The notes under the pieces: model-generated | Databases searched by the model: none | The model's input: only the letters and a program-made list of their open reading frames with translations | What the model was told of the DNA's origin: nothing | Program-made: the position numbers and the translations under genes | Assembly (NCBI GenBank): GCA_043769985.1 | Contig: JAYVIV010000081.1 | Coordinates: forward strand, 1-61,347 | DNA from: Arcicella sp043769985 | Lineage (GTDB): Bacteria; Bacteroidota; Bacteroidia; Cytophagales; Spirosomataceae | Direction: 5' to 3' | Length of the DNA stretch: 61,347 nucleotides | Shown: in pieces, positions 1 through 10,300 of the stretch | Layout of the letters: every line of letters begins with the position of its first letter | Numbering within the stretch: position 1 is the stretch's first letter

Positions 1-2193
1 TGTAGGTACGTTCACCGTGACACTGGTAACGGTGGCCGCCGTTACCGTGGCACGGGTGGCCCCAAAAAATACCACGTTATTAGTTGCAATGTTATTAAAG
101 CCAGTGCCAGTCAACGTGACTACCTCGCCAGGTTTGCCATTTAAAGGACTGAAGTTGGTGATGACTGGTGGAGCCTCTGCCCTCGTTACAGTTACCGTAT
201 AGGTTTTTATGGTTGTACCATCTTGAGCGTTTACTTGAGTTGTGATGGTGTTACTCCCGACGCTCAAGGCGATAGGACCGGAGGCAGTTCCACTGGTGGT
301 GGTAATGCCATTTACGGTAATGGTCGCATTGACATCTGCTCGGGGGGATACTGTAAGGCTGGTGGTACCACCACCCACGCTGGCGATGTAAGCGGTGGTT
401 AAGAGGGAAAAGGTTAGCGTTAAGGTTCCCGGACTCAGGGCTAAACCAACTAAATTGGCATTGTCACTGGCCGCCCTCGTCACGGTCACCGTGTAGGTTT
501 TTGTGATACCATCTTGGGGGGTTACCTGGGTCGTGATGGTGTTATTCCCAACGCTCAAGGCGATAAGACCGGAGGCAGTTCCACTGGTGGTTGTAACGCC
601 ATTGACGGTAATAGTTGCATTGGCATCCGCTGTAGTGGGGGTTACCGTAACAGTGGTAGTGGTATTAGCCACGCTGGCAGTGTAAGCCGTGGTTGCAGTG
701 GCAAAAATGGGCGATGAGGTTCCCGAACTCAGGGTTAAACTGGCTAAATCGGCATTGTTTGAAGCATTTCGCAACACCGAGACCGAATTTGAACCACGAT
801 TGCTCAGGGCCAACTCGGGTTTCCCATCCCCGTCCAAATCACCGATAGCGACTGAACGAGGATTTGTTCCCGTGGTGAAATTAACCCTCGTGGCAAAACT
901 ACCCGAGGTGATACTTCCAATCGTGGACGTGTTGCGGAATACCGAGACTGAAGCTGAATTAAAATTAGCTACGACCAAATCGGGTTTGCCATTCCCATCC
1001 AAATCACCCATGGCTACTGAATAAGGAGTTGTTCCTGTAGTAAAATCTACCTTAGCGGAAAAACTACCCGCAACGATACTACCACTTGTGGAAGTATTGC
1101 GGATAACCGAGACCGTATTTAAACCAGTATTCGCCAATACCAAATCGGGCTTACTATCCCCGTCCAAATCACCCACGGCTACGGAATAAGGAAATGAACC
1201 CGTGGCAAAATCTACTTTAACGGCAAAACTACCGATGTCGATAATGCCACTACTTGACGTATTGCGAATTACCGAGACCGTATTTGAACCATAATTAGCT
1301 ACGGCTAAGTCGAGCTTACCATCCCCATCCAAATCGCCAAGGGCTATTGAAAGAGGAGTTGTTCCCGTAATAAAATCTACCTTGGCAACAAAACTACCTG
1401 CATCAATACTGCCAAAACTGCTCGTATTCCGCAGAACCGAAACCGTATTTGAACTAGCATTCACTATCGACAACTCGAGTTTACCATCCCCGTCCACATC
1501 GCCTATGGCTACCGAGGCAGGATTAGTTCCCGTGGCAAAATCTACTTTATGGGCAAAACTACCCACATCAACACTGCCGCTCGTGGACGTATTACGCAAT
1601 ACCGAGACCGTATTTGAGTTGTAATTCACTACGGCCAAATCGGGTTTTCCATCCCCGTCCACATCGCCTATGGCTACGGAAGTAGGATTTGTCCCGTTGG
1701 TAAAATCTACCTTGGCGGCATAGCTACTCGTTCCGATGCTGCCACTAAGTGAGGTATTACGGTACACCGAGAGGGTATTTGAACCATAGTTCGCTACGAT
1801 CAAATCGGGCTTGCCATCTCCATCTAAATCGCCGATGGCCACCGATTCAGGATTTGTACCCGCTGTAAAATCTTGTTTAGCTTGAAAATTAGTGGCAGTA
1901 ATGGCGGGGCTGTAGGTGGGCGTAAAATTGCGTAAACTATAAGTCGCCAAACTGGTACCCGTGTTTAATAAAGTGATGGGGGTATAAGTGGCACCTGTGG
2001 GTACCGTAACCGTGACGCTAAGAGCAGAAGCTGCCGTTACCGTGGCACGAGTAGCCCCAAAAAGTACAATGTTATTGGTTGGCGTTGTGTTAAAATTAGT
2101 CCCTGTTAGAGTGCCTGGTTTACCACTCGTGGGACTGAAGGAAGTGATTTTAGGTACTTGGCCCAAAGTAGTCAAGACACTGCCGATCAACAT
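1..2193 (-). CDS. Secreted FG-GAP/VCBS repeat protein with cadherin-like and IPT/TIG domains (C-terminus beyond window)
   Basis: Reading the complement from 2193 gives 731 open codons that run off the left edge, so the C-terminus is missing. From the N-terminus there is an IPT/TIG-like domain, seven copies of a 55-residue FG-GAP/VCBS unit (core GDLDGDGKPDL, a calcium-binding loop), two cadherin-like beta-sandwich domains of about 90 residues (DANATITVNG.TTTSG) and a second IPT/TIG domain at the edge. Such proteins are surface or secreted adhesins, often exported by type IX secretion; the usual C-terminal sorting domain would lie outside the window. The first in-frame ATG (2193) falls in the middle of a signal-peptide-like stretch (KRRYLLLFTMLIGSVLTTLGQ read from further upstream); a better ATG at 2237 is out of frame by one base. 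Forward-strand reading frames here are antisense shadows. Confidence 0.8.
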   Translation of the reverse strand, partial: MLIGSVLTTLGQVPKITSFSPTSGKPGTLTGTNFNTTPTNNIVLFGATRATVTAASALSVTVTVPTGATYTPITLLNTGTSLATYSLRNFTPTYSPAITATNFQAKQDFTAGTNPESVAIGDLDGDGKPDLIVANYGSNTLSVYRNTSLSGSIGTSSYAAKVDFTNGTNPTSVAIGDVDGDGKPDLAVVNYNSNTVSVLRNTSTSGSVDVGSFAHKVDFATGTNPASVAIGDVDGDGKLELSIVNASSNTVSVLRNTSSFGSIDAGSFVAKVDFITGTTPLSIALGDLDGDGKLDLAVANYGSNTVSVIRNTSSSGIIDIGSFAVKVDFATGSFPYSVAVGDLDGDSKPDLVLANTGLNTVSVIRNTSTSGSIVAGSFSAKVDFTTGTTPYSVAMGDLDGNGKPDLVVANFNSASVSVFRNTSTIGSITSGSFATRVNFTTGTNPRSVAIGDLDGDGKPELALSNRGSNSVSVLRNASNNADLASLTLSSGTSSPIFATATTAYTASVANTTTTVTVTPTTADANATITVNGVTTTSGTASGLIALSVGNNTITTQVTPQDGITKTYTVTVTRAASDNANLVGLALSPGTLTLTFSLLTTAYIASVGGGTTSLTVSPRADVNATITVNGITTTSGTASGPIALSVGSNTITTQVNAQDGTTIKTYTVTVTRAEAPPVITNFSPLNGKPGEVVTLTGTGFNNIATNNVVFFGATRATVTAATVTSVTVNVPT
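760..1880 (-). repeat. Seven tandem 165-bp FG-GAP coding repeats
   Basis: Seven consecutive 55-codon units, each starting KVDF.TGT.P.SVA.GDLDGDGKPDL and ending near NTS.SGSI..GSFA, lie inside the FG-GAP gene. They diverge at the DNA level but keep exact length, which fits one beta-propeller with a blade per unit and allows copy-number change by recombination. Confidence 0.8.
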
Positions 2194-2269
2194 CGTAAAA
2201 AGTAATAAATATCTACGTTTGTAATGGTCTTTTTCATGAGAATTTAGTTTATTTATGCATTAATACTAC

Positions 2270-2374
2270 TTATTTTTTACTTCTAAAAGCACTACCTGAA
2301 AATTGAAGTAACACCAAACCAGCCACACCAAAAACAAGAATAGAAAAGTAAGGACCGCCATTTTTAGCAGCCAT
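2270..2374 (-). CDS. Small 34-residue membrane protein (hypothetical)
   Basis: An ATG at 2374 opens a 34-codon frame beginning MAAKNGGPYFSILVFGVAG and ending FRSKK, with one hydrophobic segment at about residues 9-27 and basic residues at the end. Its codons (gct, ggt, aaa, tta) look like those of neighbouring genes. A longer overlapping frame from 2409 to 2266 (47 residues, MTSFFDKPENLKWLLK, also with one membrane segment) competes for the same DNA. Only one is likely real; codon choice favours the shorter one. It sits between the TPR regulator and the FG-GAP gene on the same strand. The function is unknown. Confidence 0.4.
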   Translation of the reverse strand: MAAKNGGPYFSILVFGVAGLVLLQFSGSAFRSKK

Positions 2375-2542
2375 TTCAGATTTTCGGGTTTATCAAAAAA
2401 GGAAGTCATTTTTTTGAGAATTTAGGAGAAAAATGATTTCGCAAGTTGAGTTATCTTTCAGAAACAACCAAGAAGTGGGGGTGGACAAAAGGTGGACAAA
2501 TATCATTTGGTATGACAAATGGGCTTTTTAGCGTGTCTAAAC

Positions 2543-2577
2543 CCAAAAAAGCCAACTTCGGGTCAGAAATTGGCTTC
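2543..2577 (-). terminator. Rho-independent terminator after the TPR regulator
   Basis: On the minus strand, about 25 bases after the regulator's stop, the 7-bp inverted repeat AAGCCAA / TTGGCTT is followed at once by a run of T residues. Confidence 0.6.
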
Positions 2578-2599
2578 TATCGTTGGTTGATGAGTTGCA

Positions 2600-4336
2600 T
2601 CAACAGGGTTCTTCTTGGTCTTCAAGAGCGTCTGATCTTTTTTCACCGAACATTTCGGGATACTTTTTCCTTAAACGGTATTTGGCTTTCTTAATAGAAT
2701 CACTCGAAATTCCCAACATATTAGCCATTTCTTTGGTAGGTATTTCGAGTTTTTGAAGAGCTACCAGCCTTGTTTCAGCGGGACTGAGATCGGAATAGTT
2801 TTGCAGTAACTCACCAAAAAAATTAGGGTGGATTTTCTCAAAGATTCCTTTAAAATCACGCCAATTTTCATCCGTTAAAATGACACTTTTTCGGAGATTA
2901 TCCAAGTAAGCATTCGTCTGGGCAATTACTTCGGGATTTCGCTGGTTAGTCTGCTCCAACTCAAACGACATTTTATCAATAAGGTTATTTTTTTCTTTTA
3001 GGTTATCCAAGAACAGATCGAGTTGAGCATTCGCATGGACTAACTGTTCGGTGGATAGTTTTTGTTTTTGTAATTGAAGCTGCTTCTCCTTGCCGTACCC
3101 ATAGAAAAGCACGTAGAAAACGGACACAAAAATGATCGTAAGCATCGCAATTACCCCATTTCGTAACAATTTTTGTCGGTCAATTTCATTTTCCAGCGTC
3201 GTCTTGTTGAGTAGAACTTTTTCCGCTTGAAGCTGGCTCTCGAAGAGTTTTAGTTGGTTAAAGTCATATTTATTTTTAATGAAATCTTTCAAGACTACTA
3301 ATGAATCTAAATATTGCATAGATAATTTGAAATTGCCCATTTTTTTATAATATAGAGACATGACGCTGTATTTGTCGGATTTGAATACGGGGTGCGTCCA
3401 TATCGGAAAATTCATGTCCGGGTACTTTAAAAATGTTTCCGCTTTTTTCACAGAATCTAATTGTAGTAAACAGTTCGCAATGAGGTATCTTACATAATTA
3501 GCTTCTTCTGGAATTTTTTTTTCATTCATGTTAAAGTCTTCGTAGAGATACGGCAATGCGTCTTTAAACTGCTTACGGCGGTAGAATATTTTTCCCATGT
3601 TCCCCCTTACTAGAGCCATAAAACTGGCATCATTCCGATTTTTTGCATCGGTGATTGCTCTTTCATAATATTTTAAAGCCAAATCATAATTTTTAAGTCG
3701 TAGGTAGCACAATCCAACATCGTTGAAATAGTCCGCTGGATAATAGAGTAAATTGTTTGGGTCTTTGCGGGCAAGTTCTCCCACGGAAATGGCAGATTTG
3801 AAATCTTCAAAATGAAAAAACAAATCAAAAAAGCCTTTATAGTAATAACTTCGATGCCTAAACTGGTGATAATTAATCTTCTCTAATAGTTTTTTTGATT
3901 GGTAAATCAAGGGCAGACCGTAATCAATCTCTTTTAAATAAAAGGCATAAATTCCGATGGCGTAGTATAAGTGAGCTTTCAATTCAGGATTATCAGAATC
4001 CTCCGTGAATTTTTCTGCCATATTGAAATAGCTGGCTTTTTGTGGAGAATTTTTAGCAAAATAAATTTTGTATTCATACCACAACAGTTGACAATATTCG
4101 GCGAGCTTATCGTCACTGAGCTGTTTAGCCATCACTTTTAAACTATCAATGCGTTTGAAATTACTAAGGTCTTTTTGCCAAGAATATTCCAAGGAAAAAA
4201 AATAGTTGAGTCTATTCTCGATTGGCTGTTTAGGTAGCTCTTTTACTAACAACGTGAGCTTTTCCCTTCCTATTGAACAAAAAGAAGTGAGTACCAACAA
4301 AAAAAATAAGATGACTTTTTTAGGCTTATCAATCAT
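2600..4336 (-). CDS. TPR-repeat membrane regulator with C-terminal LuxR-like HTH
   Basis: A 578-residue protein. Residues 1-23 are a signal-peptide-like hydrophobic segment. Residues about 40-370 are helical repeats of TPR type (for example DVGLCYLRLKNYDLALKYYERA). A single transmembrane segment lies near 393-417, followed by a coiled coil (about 420-500). The last 60 residues (DLSPAETRLVALQKL...SSDSIKKAKYRLRKKYP) are a LuxR/GerE-like helix-turn-helix. This layout (periplasmic TPR sensor, membrane anchor, cytoplasmic HTH) is common in Bacteroidota, where such proteins are thought to act as one-component membrane-bound regulators. The signal is unknown. It is transcribed alone, with a terminator right after it. 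Targets could include the downstream FG-GAP gene, but nothing in the sequence proves that. Confidence 0.75.
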   Translation of the reverse strand: MIDKPKKVILFFLLVLTSFCSIGREKLTLLVKELPKQPIENRLNYFFSLEYSWQKDLSNFKRIDSLKVMAKQLSDDKLAEYCQLLWYEYKIYFAKNSPQKASYFNMAEKFTEDSDNPELKAHLYYAIGIYAFYLKEIDYGLPLIYQSKKLLEKINYHQFRHRSYYYKGFFDLFFHFEDFKSAISVGELARKDPNNLLYYPADYFNDVGLCYLRLKNYDLALKYYERAITDAKNRNDASFMALVRGNMGKIFYRRKQFKDALPYLYEDFNMNEKKIPEEANYVRYLIANCLLQLDSVKKAETFLKYPDMNFPIWTHPVFKSDKYSVMSLYYKKMGNFKLSMQYLDSLVVLKDFIKNKYDFNQLKLFESQLQAEKVLLNKTTLENEIDRQKLLRNGVIAMLTIIFVSVFYVLFYGYGKEKQLQLQKQKLSTEQLVHANAQLDLFLDNLKEKNNLIDKMSFELEQTNQRNPEVIAQTNAYLDNLRKSVILTDENWRDFKGIFEKIHPNFFGELLQNYSDLSPAETRLVALQKLEIPTKEMANMLGISSDSIKKAKYRLRKKYPEMFGEKRSDALEDQEEPC

Positions 4337-4924
4337 TATTTATTTATTTATTTAACAGAATGGTTAAAATTTGTGCTTCTTACTGGGACTTTGCAGGGAA
4401 TAGCAAGGAGGGAGATTTAATATATTAAGATTCTGATAATGAACTAATTGTAAATGGTAATTGGCGGTTGAAATTGGTAAGTAAATAGGATCTGTAAATT
4501 ATAATTAATTTATCTTTTGTCAAAATGTTTTCTCTTAAATTTTTAAGATAAGGAGTATTCACCTTCGTCACAATCACAAAGTCCACGAATCGTATTTCGA
4601 TATTTCTCCACCCTTCTTTGGGAGCAGCCACCTATTATTGACGTATCTATTCGGAAAGAATAAAACTTACGCATTAATGAAATAAAAATTCTGTAAAATA
4701 TTTTGTCTTTACGAGTGACGTATGTGACTTGCGACCCATTCATAGCATGTAATAGTTTTCAGGCTCAATAGCTCAATGATTTTCAATTCTTAAATTAGTT
4801 TCTTACCAAATAAACCATGGTTTATTTGGTAAGAAAATATTTATCAAATTAGAAGATTATTTGAACGTTGGTCAGCGTATATGTTTCAAGTTATTTTAGT
4901 TCTTACGATATACACTAAATTATT
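4337..4924. other. 588-bp intergenic region
   Basis: AT-rich spacer between the TPR regulator and galT. Two short minus-strand frames (4425-4631 and 4543-4743) have no recognisable motif and look fortuitous. The only structure seen is the perfect palindrome at 4799-4836. Confidence 0.6.
4799..4836. repeat. Perfect 38-bp palindrome downstream of galT
   Basis: Each arm is TTTCTTACCAAATAAACCA and the centre is CCATGG. It starts about 90 bases after the galT stop codon, so it could act as a two-way transcription terminator or as a protein-binding operator. There is no strong T run on either side. Confidence 0.75.
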
Positions 4925-5965
4925 TCAGAATTTATAATGCCTTTCACTCAAATTCCTCAATTGCTCCGCTGCACTTTCTGGGGTAATGTCTCTTTGAGGA
5001 TTTGCTAATAATTCATAACCAACCATAAATTTTTTAATAGTGGATGAACGAAGTAGAGGGGGATAAAAATGAATATGCCAATGCCAACTTTTTAAATCCT
5101 GCGAATGTAAGGGTGCTTGATGAATACCCGCAGAATAGGGGAAAGAGGTTTTAAAAAGGTTATCGTAACGAGTAGTTAATCGACGGATAATATCAGCCAA
5201 ATCGTTTTTTTCCTGCACATTCATTTCTGATATAAAAGCCATTGGATGCTTCGGAATTAGTAAGGTTTCGAAGGGCCAAGTGGCCCAAAATGGCACTACC
5301 ACGACAAAACTATCATTTTCGATTACAATACGTACTTTTTCAGAAACCTCCAATCGCCAATAATCTTCTAATAATGTCCTATTATGCTCTTCAAAATAGA
5401 TTTTTTGCTGTTCAGTTTCTTTTTGAATTTCTACGGGAATATTACTTGAAGCCCAAATCTGCCCGTGAGGATGAGGGTTTGAACATCCCATTATTTCACC
5501 TTTATTTTCAAATATTTGAACATAATTAAGGTCTTTTTTATTACGAAAACTTTCAAATTCTGAAATCCAAGTATCCACCACTTTACGAATTTCGGATGTT
5601 TTCATGTCTGCCAATGTCAAATCATGACGTGGCGAAAAACAGATAACTCTACATTCACCTTTAACGCTTAGGGCATTCAACAGTCCCCCTTTTTTGATTT
5701 CTCCCTGTGGTACATCAGATTGCAAAGCCGCAAAATCATTTTGAAAAACGTAAGTATCTGTATAGTTGGAGTTTATCTCGCCATTCATTCGTGGATTACC
5801 AGCACATAGATAACACAAAGGGTCATGTTGAGAGCGAGAATTAGTAACAATCTCTTCGGTTTTTCCTTGCCAAGGGCGTTTTGTACGGTGAGGCGAAACC
5901 AATATCCATTCGCCAGTTAATGGATTTTTTCTGATGTGAGAATGTTCGTTAAAATCGAAAACCAT
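4925..5965 (-). CDS. galT: Galactose-1-phosphate uridylyltransferase
   Basis: GalT transfers UMP from UDP-glucose to galactose-1-phosphate in the cytoplasmic Leloir pathway. The 346-residue product has the family N-terminus (HSHIRKNPLTGEWILVSPHR), the zinc-site cysteines near CYLCAGN and the catalytic triad motif in GCSNPHPHGQIWA. The C-terminal half carries GIHQAPLH and WHWHIHFYPP. The frame is open further upstream to 6049, but those 28 extra residues are unlike the family, so the ATG at 5965 (MVFDFNEHSH) is chosen. It follows galK by 80 bases on the same strand and is the last gene of the galactan locus. No galE is present in the window. Confidence 0.93.
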   Translation of the reverse strand: MVFDFNEHSHIRKNPLTGEWILVSPHRTKRPWQGKTEEIVTNSRSQHDPLCYLCAGNPRMNGEINSNYTDTYVFQNDFAALQSDVPQGEIKKGGLLNALSVKGECRVICFSPRHDLTLADMKTSEIRKVVDTWISEFESFRNKKDLNYVQIFENKGEIMGCSNPHPHGQIWASSNIPVEIQKETEQQKIYFEEHNRTLLEDYWRLEVSEKVRIVIENDSFVVVVPFWATWPFETLLIPKHPMAFISEMNVQEKNDLADIIRRLTTRYDNLFKTSFPYSAGIHQAPLHSQDLKSWHWHIHFYPPLLRSSTIKKFMVGYELLANPQRDITPESAAEQLRNLSERHYKF

Positions 5966-6045
5966 TTTTTTAGTTAATAAATGAGTGTAAATAATTGATA
6001 ATTTTTTGAGTAAAAGATTCAACAGTTTTTGAGCTAAATAATAGC

Positions 6046-7221
6046 TCAAAAACTATTACTATCAATTAAAGAAGTTCCATTTGCCGTAACGACACTGTAC
6101 ATTTTTAATTCAACACCAATTTTTTGTTTATAACTAACTGATAATCTGCTGTATAACTCTTCAATTTTATCAGAATTGATTAGATTTATTGTACAACCGC
6201 CAAAACCACCCCCCATCATTCTTGACCCCAAGACGGATGATTCGTGCCATAATGAATCGACTAAAAAGTCTAATTCCTTACAACTTACTTCGTATAAATT
6301 TCGCAAGCCTTCGTGGGTTGCAGTCATTTTTATGCCAAAATCCAATAAATTTCCAGCTTGTAAATCTTCGCAGGCGGATAAAATTCTCTCATTTTCTTCA
6401 ATAACGTATTGGCAGCGTTTATAAATTAAGGGGTCTAATTGGCTTCTACTTGCCTGTAACCATTCAAGGGGAACTTGACTAAGGTTTTTAATTGAACTAT
6501 CGAATTTTTTTCTAAAAAACATCAAGCCTTCTTCACATTGAATTCTTCGGAGATTATATTCAGATTCGACCAAATTGTGTTTTACTCCAGTATCAAAAAG
6601 CACAATTTTATAATCTCCCAAACTCAAAGGAAAATATTGAAATTCGAGCGTTTCACAATCTAATCGAAGCACATGATTTTCTTTTCCATGAATACTGGCG
6701 AACATATCCATAATGCCACATTTTACGCCAATAAACTCATTTTCAGCTTGTTGCACTAATTTAGATAATTCCTTTTTATCAAAAATATTCCCACACATTT
6801 CATTAATAGCAAAGCCAATGGCACTCTCCACAGCCGCCGAAGATGACATTCCAGAACCAATAGGAATATCTCCCGCCAACACGCAATCAAACGGTTGAAC
6901 TTTGATGCCTCGCTTTTCAAATTGCTCAATAACTCCTAATATATAATTTGCCCAACTGTTATTTTCTAAAGGTTTAATGGTATCAAAATGAATATCAGCA
7001 GATTCATTCATATCAATTGAAATCCATTTCCCAAAGTCCTTTCCTGAGGGAGAAATAGCTAAATAAGCGGCTTTATCGATGGCTGCGGGAAGTACAAGAC
7101 CTCCATTATAATCTGTATGTTCCCCAATGAGATTGACCCTCCCAGGTGAGCGAACCAACATTGGTTTTTTATTAAAATTTTCTATAAATACTTGATTGAC
7201 AATACTTTGTAATTTATTCAT
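6046..7221 (-). CDS. galK: Galactokinase
   Basis: GalK phosphorylates galactose with ATP to galactose-1-phosphate, the first step after galactan breakdown. The 391-residue protein is of normal family length. It shows the galactokinase signature GRVNLIGEHTDYNGG at about residue 27, the GHMP-kinase ATP loop PIGSGMSSSAAVES at about 126, the catalytic aspartate region VKCGIMDMFAS, and the C-terminal GHMP motif GSRMMGGGFGGCTIN. It lies 83 bases after the GH2-GH53 gene and 80 before galT, so the three are probably co-transcribed. This supplies the intracellular end of the galactan pathway. Confidence 0.95.
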   Translation of the reverse strand: MNKLQSIVNQVFIENFNKKPMLVRSPGRVNLIGEHTDYNGGLVLPAAIDKAAYLAISPSGKDFGKWISIDMNESADIHFDTIKPLENNSWANYILGVIEQFEKRGIKVQPFDCVLAGDIPIGSGMSSSAAVESAIGFAINEMCGNIFDKKELSKLVQQAENEFIGVKCGIMDMFASIHGKENHVLRLDCETLEFQYFPLSLGDYKIVLFDTGVKHNLVESEYNLRRIQCEEGLMFFRKKFDSSIKNLSQVPLEWLQASRSQLDPLIYKRCQYVIEENERILSACEDLQAGNLLDFGIKMTATHEGLRNLYEVSCKELDFLVDSLWHESSVLGSRMMGGGFGGCTINLINSDKIEELYSRLSVSYKQKIGVELKMYSVVTANGTSLIDSNSF

Positions 7222-7304
7222 AAATGATTTTTAAAAATTTAATGGCCAAACAACAACCAGAATTATAGTTTTGGGGGTAAAATTAACCCCTTTAGTTTGT
7301 TGCT

Positions 7305-10300
7305 TTACTTCAACAAAAACTGCTTACTAATCTCATCATAAACTGCCAAAAATTTATTTGATTTTCCGTCACGGTCAAAGAAAGATTCCCACGTGCTGAG
7401 TGGCTCCCAAATACACGTGCCTTTGCCTCTGCCATTGGGTACTTCAAAGGCAATTTTATTCACTTCTTCCTTCAATTGAGAATATTCAACCACAATTACG
7501 TCTTTATTATAGCGGGTTGAAAGATTGCTTAAATTATCTCGTAAATCATCTACCGTGCCGTGCCATTTTGGATAATATGATTCGCCAATAACATCAAACG
7601 TCACGCCACGAGCCACCATATTATCAATGAAACTGACGGATTCGTGATTTTGTCCGCCCAATGCTACGTGTAACATCATTTGCGTATTTGGTTCTACCGA
7701 TTTCACCGCCGCCGTTCCAGCATTAAGCAATTGTGCCAATCCGTCGGGATTATTTACATTGCCTTCGGGCCAAACAATTCCGTGATTTATTTCATTACCA
7801 ATTTGCACCATATCAGGGCTTGTACCTTGATTTTTAAGCTCTTGCATTACTTTTTTGGTATAATCGTAGAGTGCTTTTTTCAAGTCGGTAAACGATAAAC
7901 CCTCCCATGCTTTGGGTTTGTATTGCTTTCCAGGGTCAGCCCAAGTGTCGCTATAATGAAAGTCTAACAATAATTTCAAACCCGCATCTTTTACCCTTTT
8001 TGCCATTCTTTTCGTGTTTTCTAAATCGCAAAAACCTTTCTTTGGCGAATATCCATTTTCATTAGCAGGGTCGTTGAAGATACGTAAACGGACGTAATTA
8101 ATACCATGTTCTTTCAAAATCTGAATGGCATCTTTTTCTACGCCTTTATCCGAAAATTTCAAACCTTGGTCTTCCAATTGCGGAAGAAATGAAATATCAG
8201 CTCCTACCATTTTGTCTACTGATTTGGCTGATACGTAATTTATCTGATAATTTTTATCAATATTTATCAATGCGACTTTTTCAAGAGAAACCGTAATTAT
8301 ATCTGTATTTCCTGCCAATAAACCTGCCGATTTTGCTTCAAATTTTATCATATCGGGCGTAGTTCCTGCCTGTATAATCACCTGACAATGACCATTGAAT
8401 AAAGCTCTTTGCCACATTCCGTCTGCACATTTATCGGGTTCGTGGCTGCTTGGGTCGCCGTTACCAACCCCGATAATTTTGCCGTTTCCTTGTAATGAAA
8501 ATTTAATCAAATTATCCGCATCGGGTACTTCACGTCCTTCTTTGTCCACCACCGAAATATTGATTATGGTGGCATCTTTCCCGTCCGCCAAAGTAGTTGT
8601 TTTGTAAGGCGTAACCACCACTTCAAAAGGCAAACCAGTCGTTTCTACTTTTGCCGTGAGTTTTTTGCCTTTTTTATAAGCGATGGCTTCTAACTTCCCA
8701 GCTTCATAATTCACCGACCAGTTCAAATGACTATTTCGAGGCATCTCTTTTTTACCGAGACTTTTTCCGTTCAAAAACAATTCTACATTATCGGCATTTG
8801 AGTTCACCCAAACATCAATGGGTTGTCCCCGTTTTTCTCGCCAATTCCAATGTGGAGCAATGTGTAAAACGTCTTTATCCGTCCACCAAGATTGATAATA
8901 GTAATAAATATTTTTGGGAAATCCGCAAACGTCCATAATGCCAAAATGCGAACTGATATTGGGCCATTTATAGGGCGTTGGTTCACCCCGATAATCGAAA
9001 CCAGTCCAAATAAAACCACCCAGCCAATAATCATTTGGGGCAGCTAATTTCCACCAAGCCTCTGCCGTACTTGCCCACCATGGAGCCGTAATATCTTGGT
9101 CGGGAAGATAGGCTCTGATTAAATCTTTTTCATAAATACCTCTCGTAGTAACCGTACTGCCCATTTCTGTACCAATAATTGGTTGATTTGGATGGTCTTT
9201 ATGATAGGCTTCAACACCTTTTTCTCGGTAATTAAATCCTCTTACGGGAATCACCTCATTCACGCCTCTGAAAACATTGGCAAGGTCGGCGGCGTAGGTA
9301 CAAGTACGAGTTGGGTCTAACTGTTTTTGTTTGGCAATTAAGGTCATTGCTACTCTTTTGCCATTGGTATTGGTCTGAATATATCCTTCTTCGTTGCCAA
9401 TACTCCACATAAAAACGGAGGCACGACTACGATCACGTTTCAATAATCGTTCAAATTGATTAAGGTTTTCAGCACCACTATTGAGCAATCGGTTTTCATC
9501 CATAACCAACATTCCGAGGCTGTCGCAAGCATCTAAAAGTTCTGGCGTTGGGGCATTATGACTGGTTCGATAGGCATTTACGCCCATATTTTTGAGTAAA
9601 CTTACCCGATAATATTGCAAATAATCAGGTAAAGCCGAGCCTACTCCTGCATGGTCTTGATGGTTATTTGTACCGTAGATTTTGATGTATTTTCCGTTTA
9701 AAAACAAACCACTCGGCTTAATTTCAATGGTACGAATCCCAAATTTGATGGTTTTTTTATCAATAATTTGTCCCGATTGCTTTATTTCTACCACAATTTG
9801 ATACAAATAAGGGTCTTCGAGCGACCATAATTTTGGCATATTCAAAGACAATATTTGCTTCGTAATTTTCTCTTCGTTTACATTGGCAGAAAAAGATTCT
9901 TCAGCAGATTTTGACACTATTTTACCAGTTCTATCAACCAATGAAGTGGAAATAGAGTAAGGCATAGTGGTAAAATTTTCATTGGCAACGGTAGTTTCTA
10001 CCGTAATATTTGCCTTATTATTTTGTACGGTTGAATAGGCAAAAATCCCGTCGGAAATGATGTGGGTATTGTTATATTTATTTAACCAAACGTGACGATA
10101 AATACCAGCACCTTCATAAAACCAGCCTTCATATTGCGAAGCATCCACCCGAACTACGATAACATTATCCTTATCATAGTTCAAGAAATCGGTAATATCG
10201 TAATTTACGCCAATATATCCACTTTTGTTGTTGCCCAAATAAAAGCCATTTACCCATATATTGGCATCTCTGAAAATACCATCAAATTGAATTTGGAAAC

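Noticed and set aside
17..2224. Several plus-strand open frames across the first 2.2 kb
   Set aside because: They are antisense to a 731-codon minus-strand frame with clear FG-GAP domains; their sequences are low-complexity shadows of its repeats.
2446..2694. Plus-strand frame of 82 codons
   Set aside because: It overlaps the terminator and the C-terminus of the TPR regulator on the other strand and has no recognisable motif.
4425..4743. Two short minus-strand frames in the galT to regulator gap
   Set aside because: They overlap each other in different frames, lack motifs and do not use the local codon pattern.
5966..6049. Upstream ATG for galT overlapping the galK stop by 4 bases
   Set aside because: The overlap looks like coupling, but the 28 added residues do not fit the GalT family, whose start matches MVFDFNEHSH.
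7273..7290. GGGGT...ACCCC hairpin before galK as a terminator
   Set aside because: Only a five-base stem with a large loop and no T run; galK is more likely co-transcribed with the gene before it.
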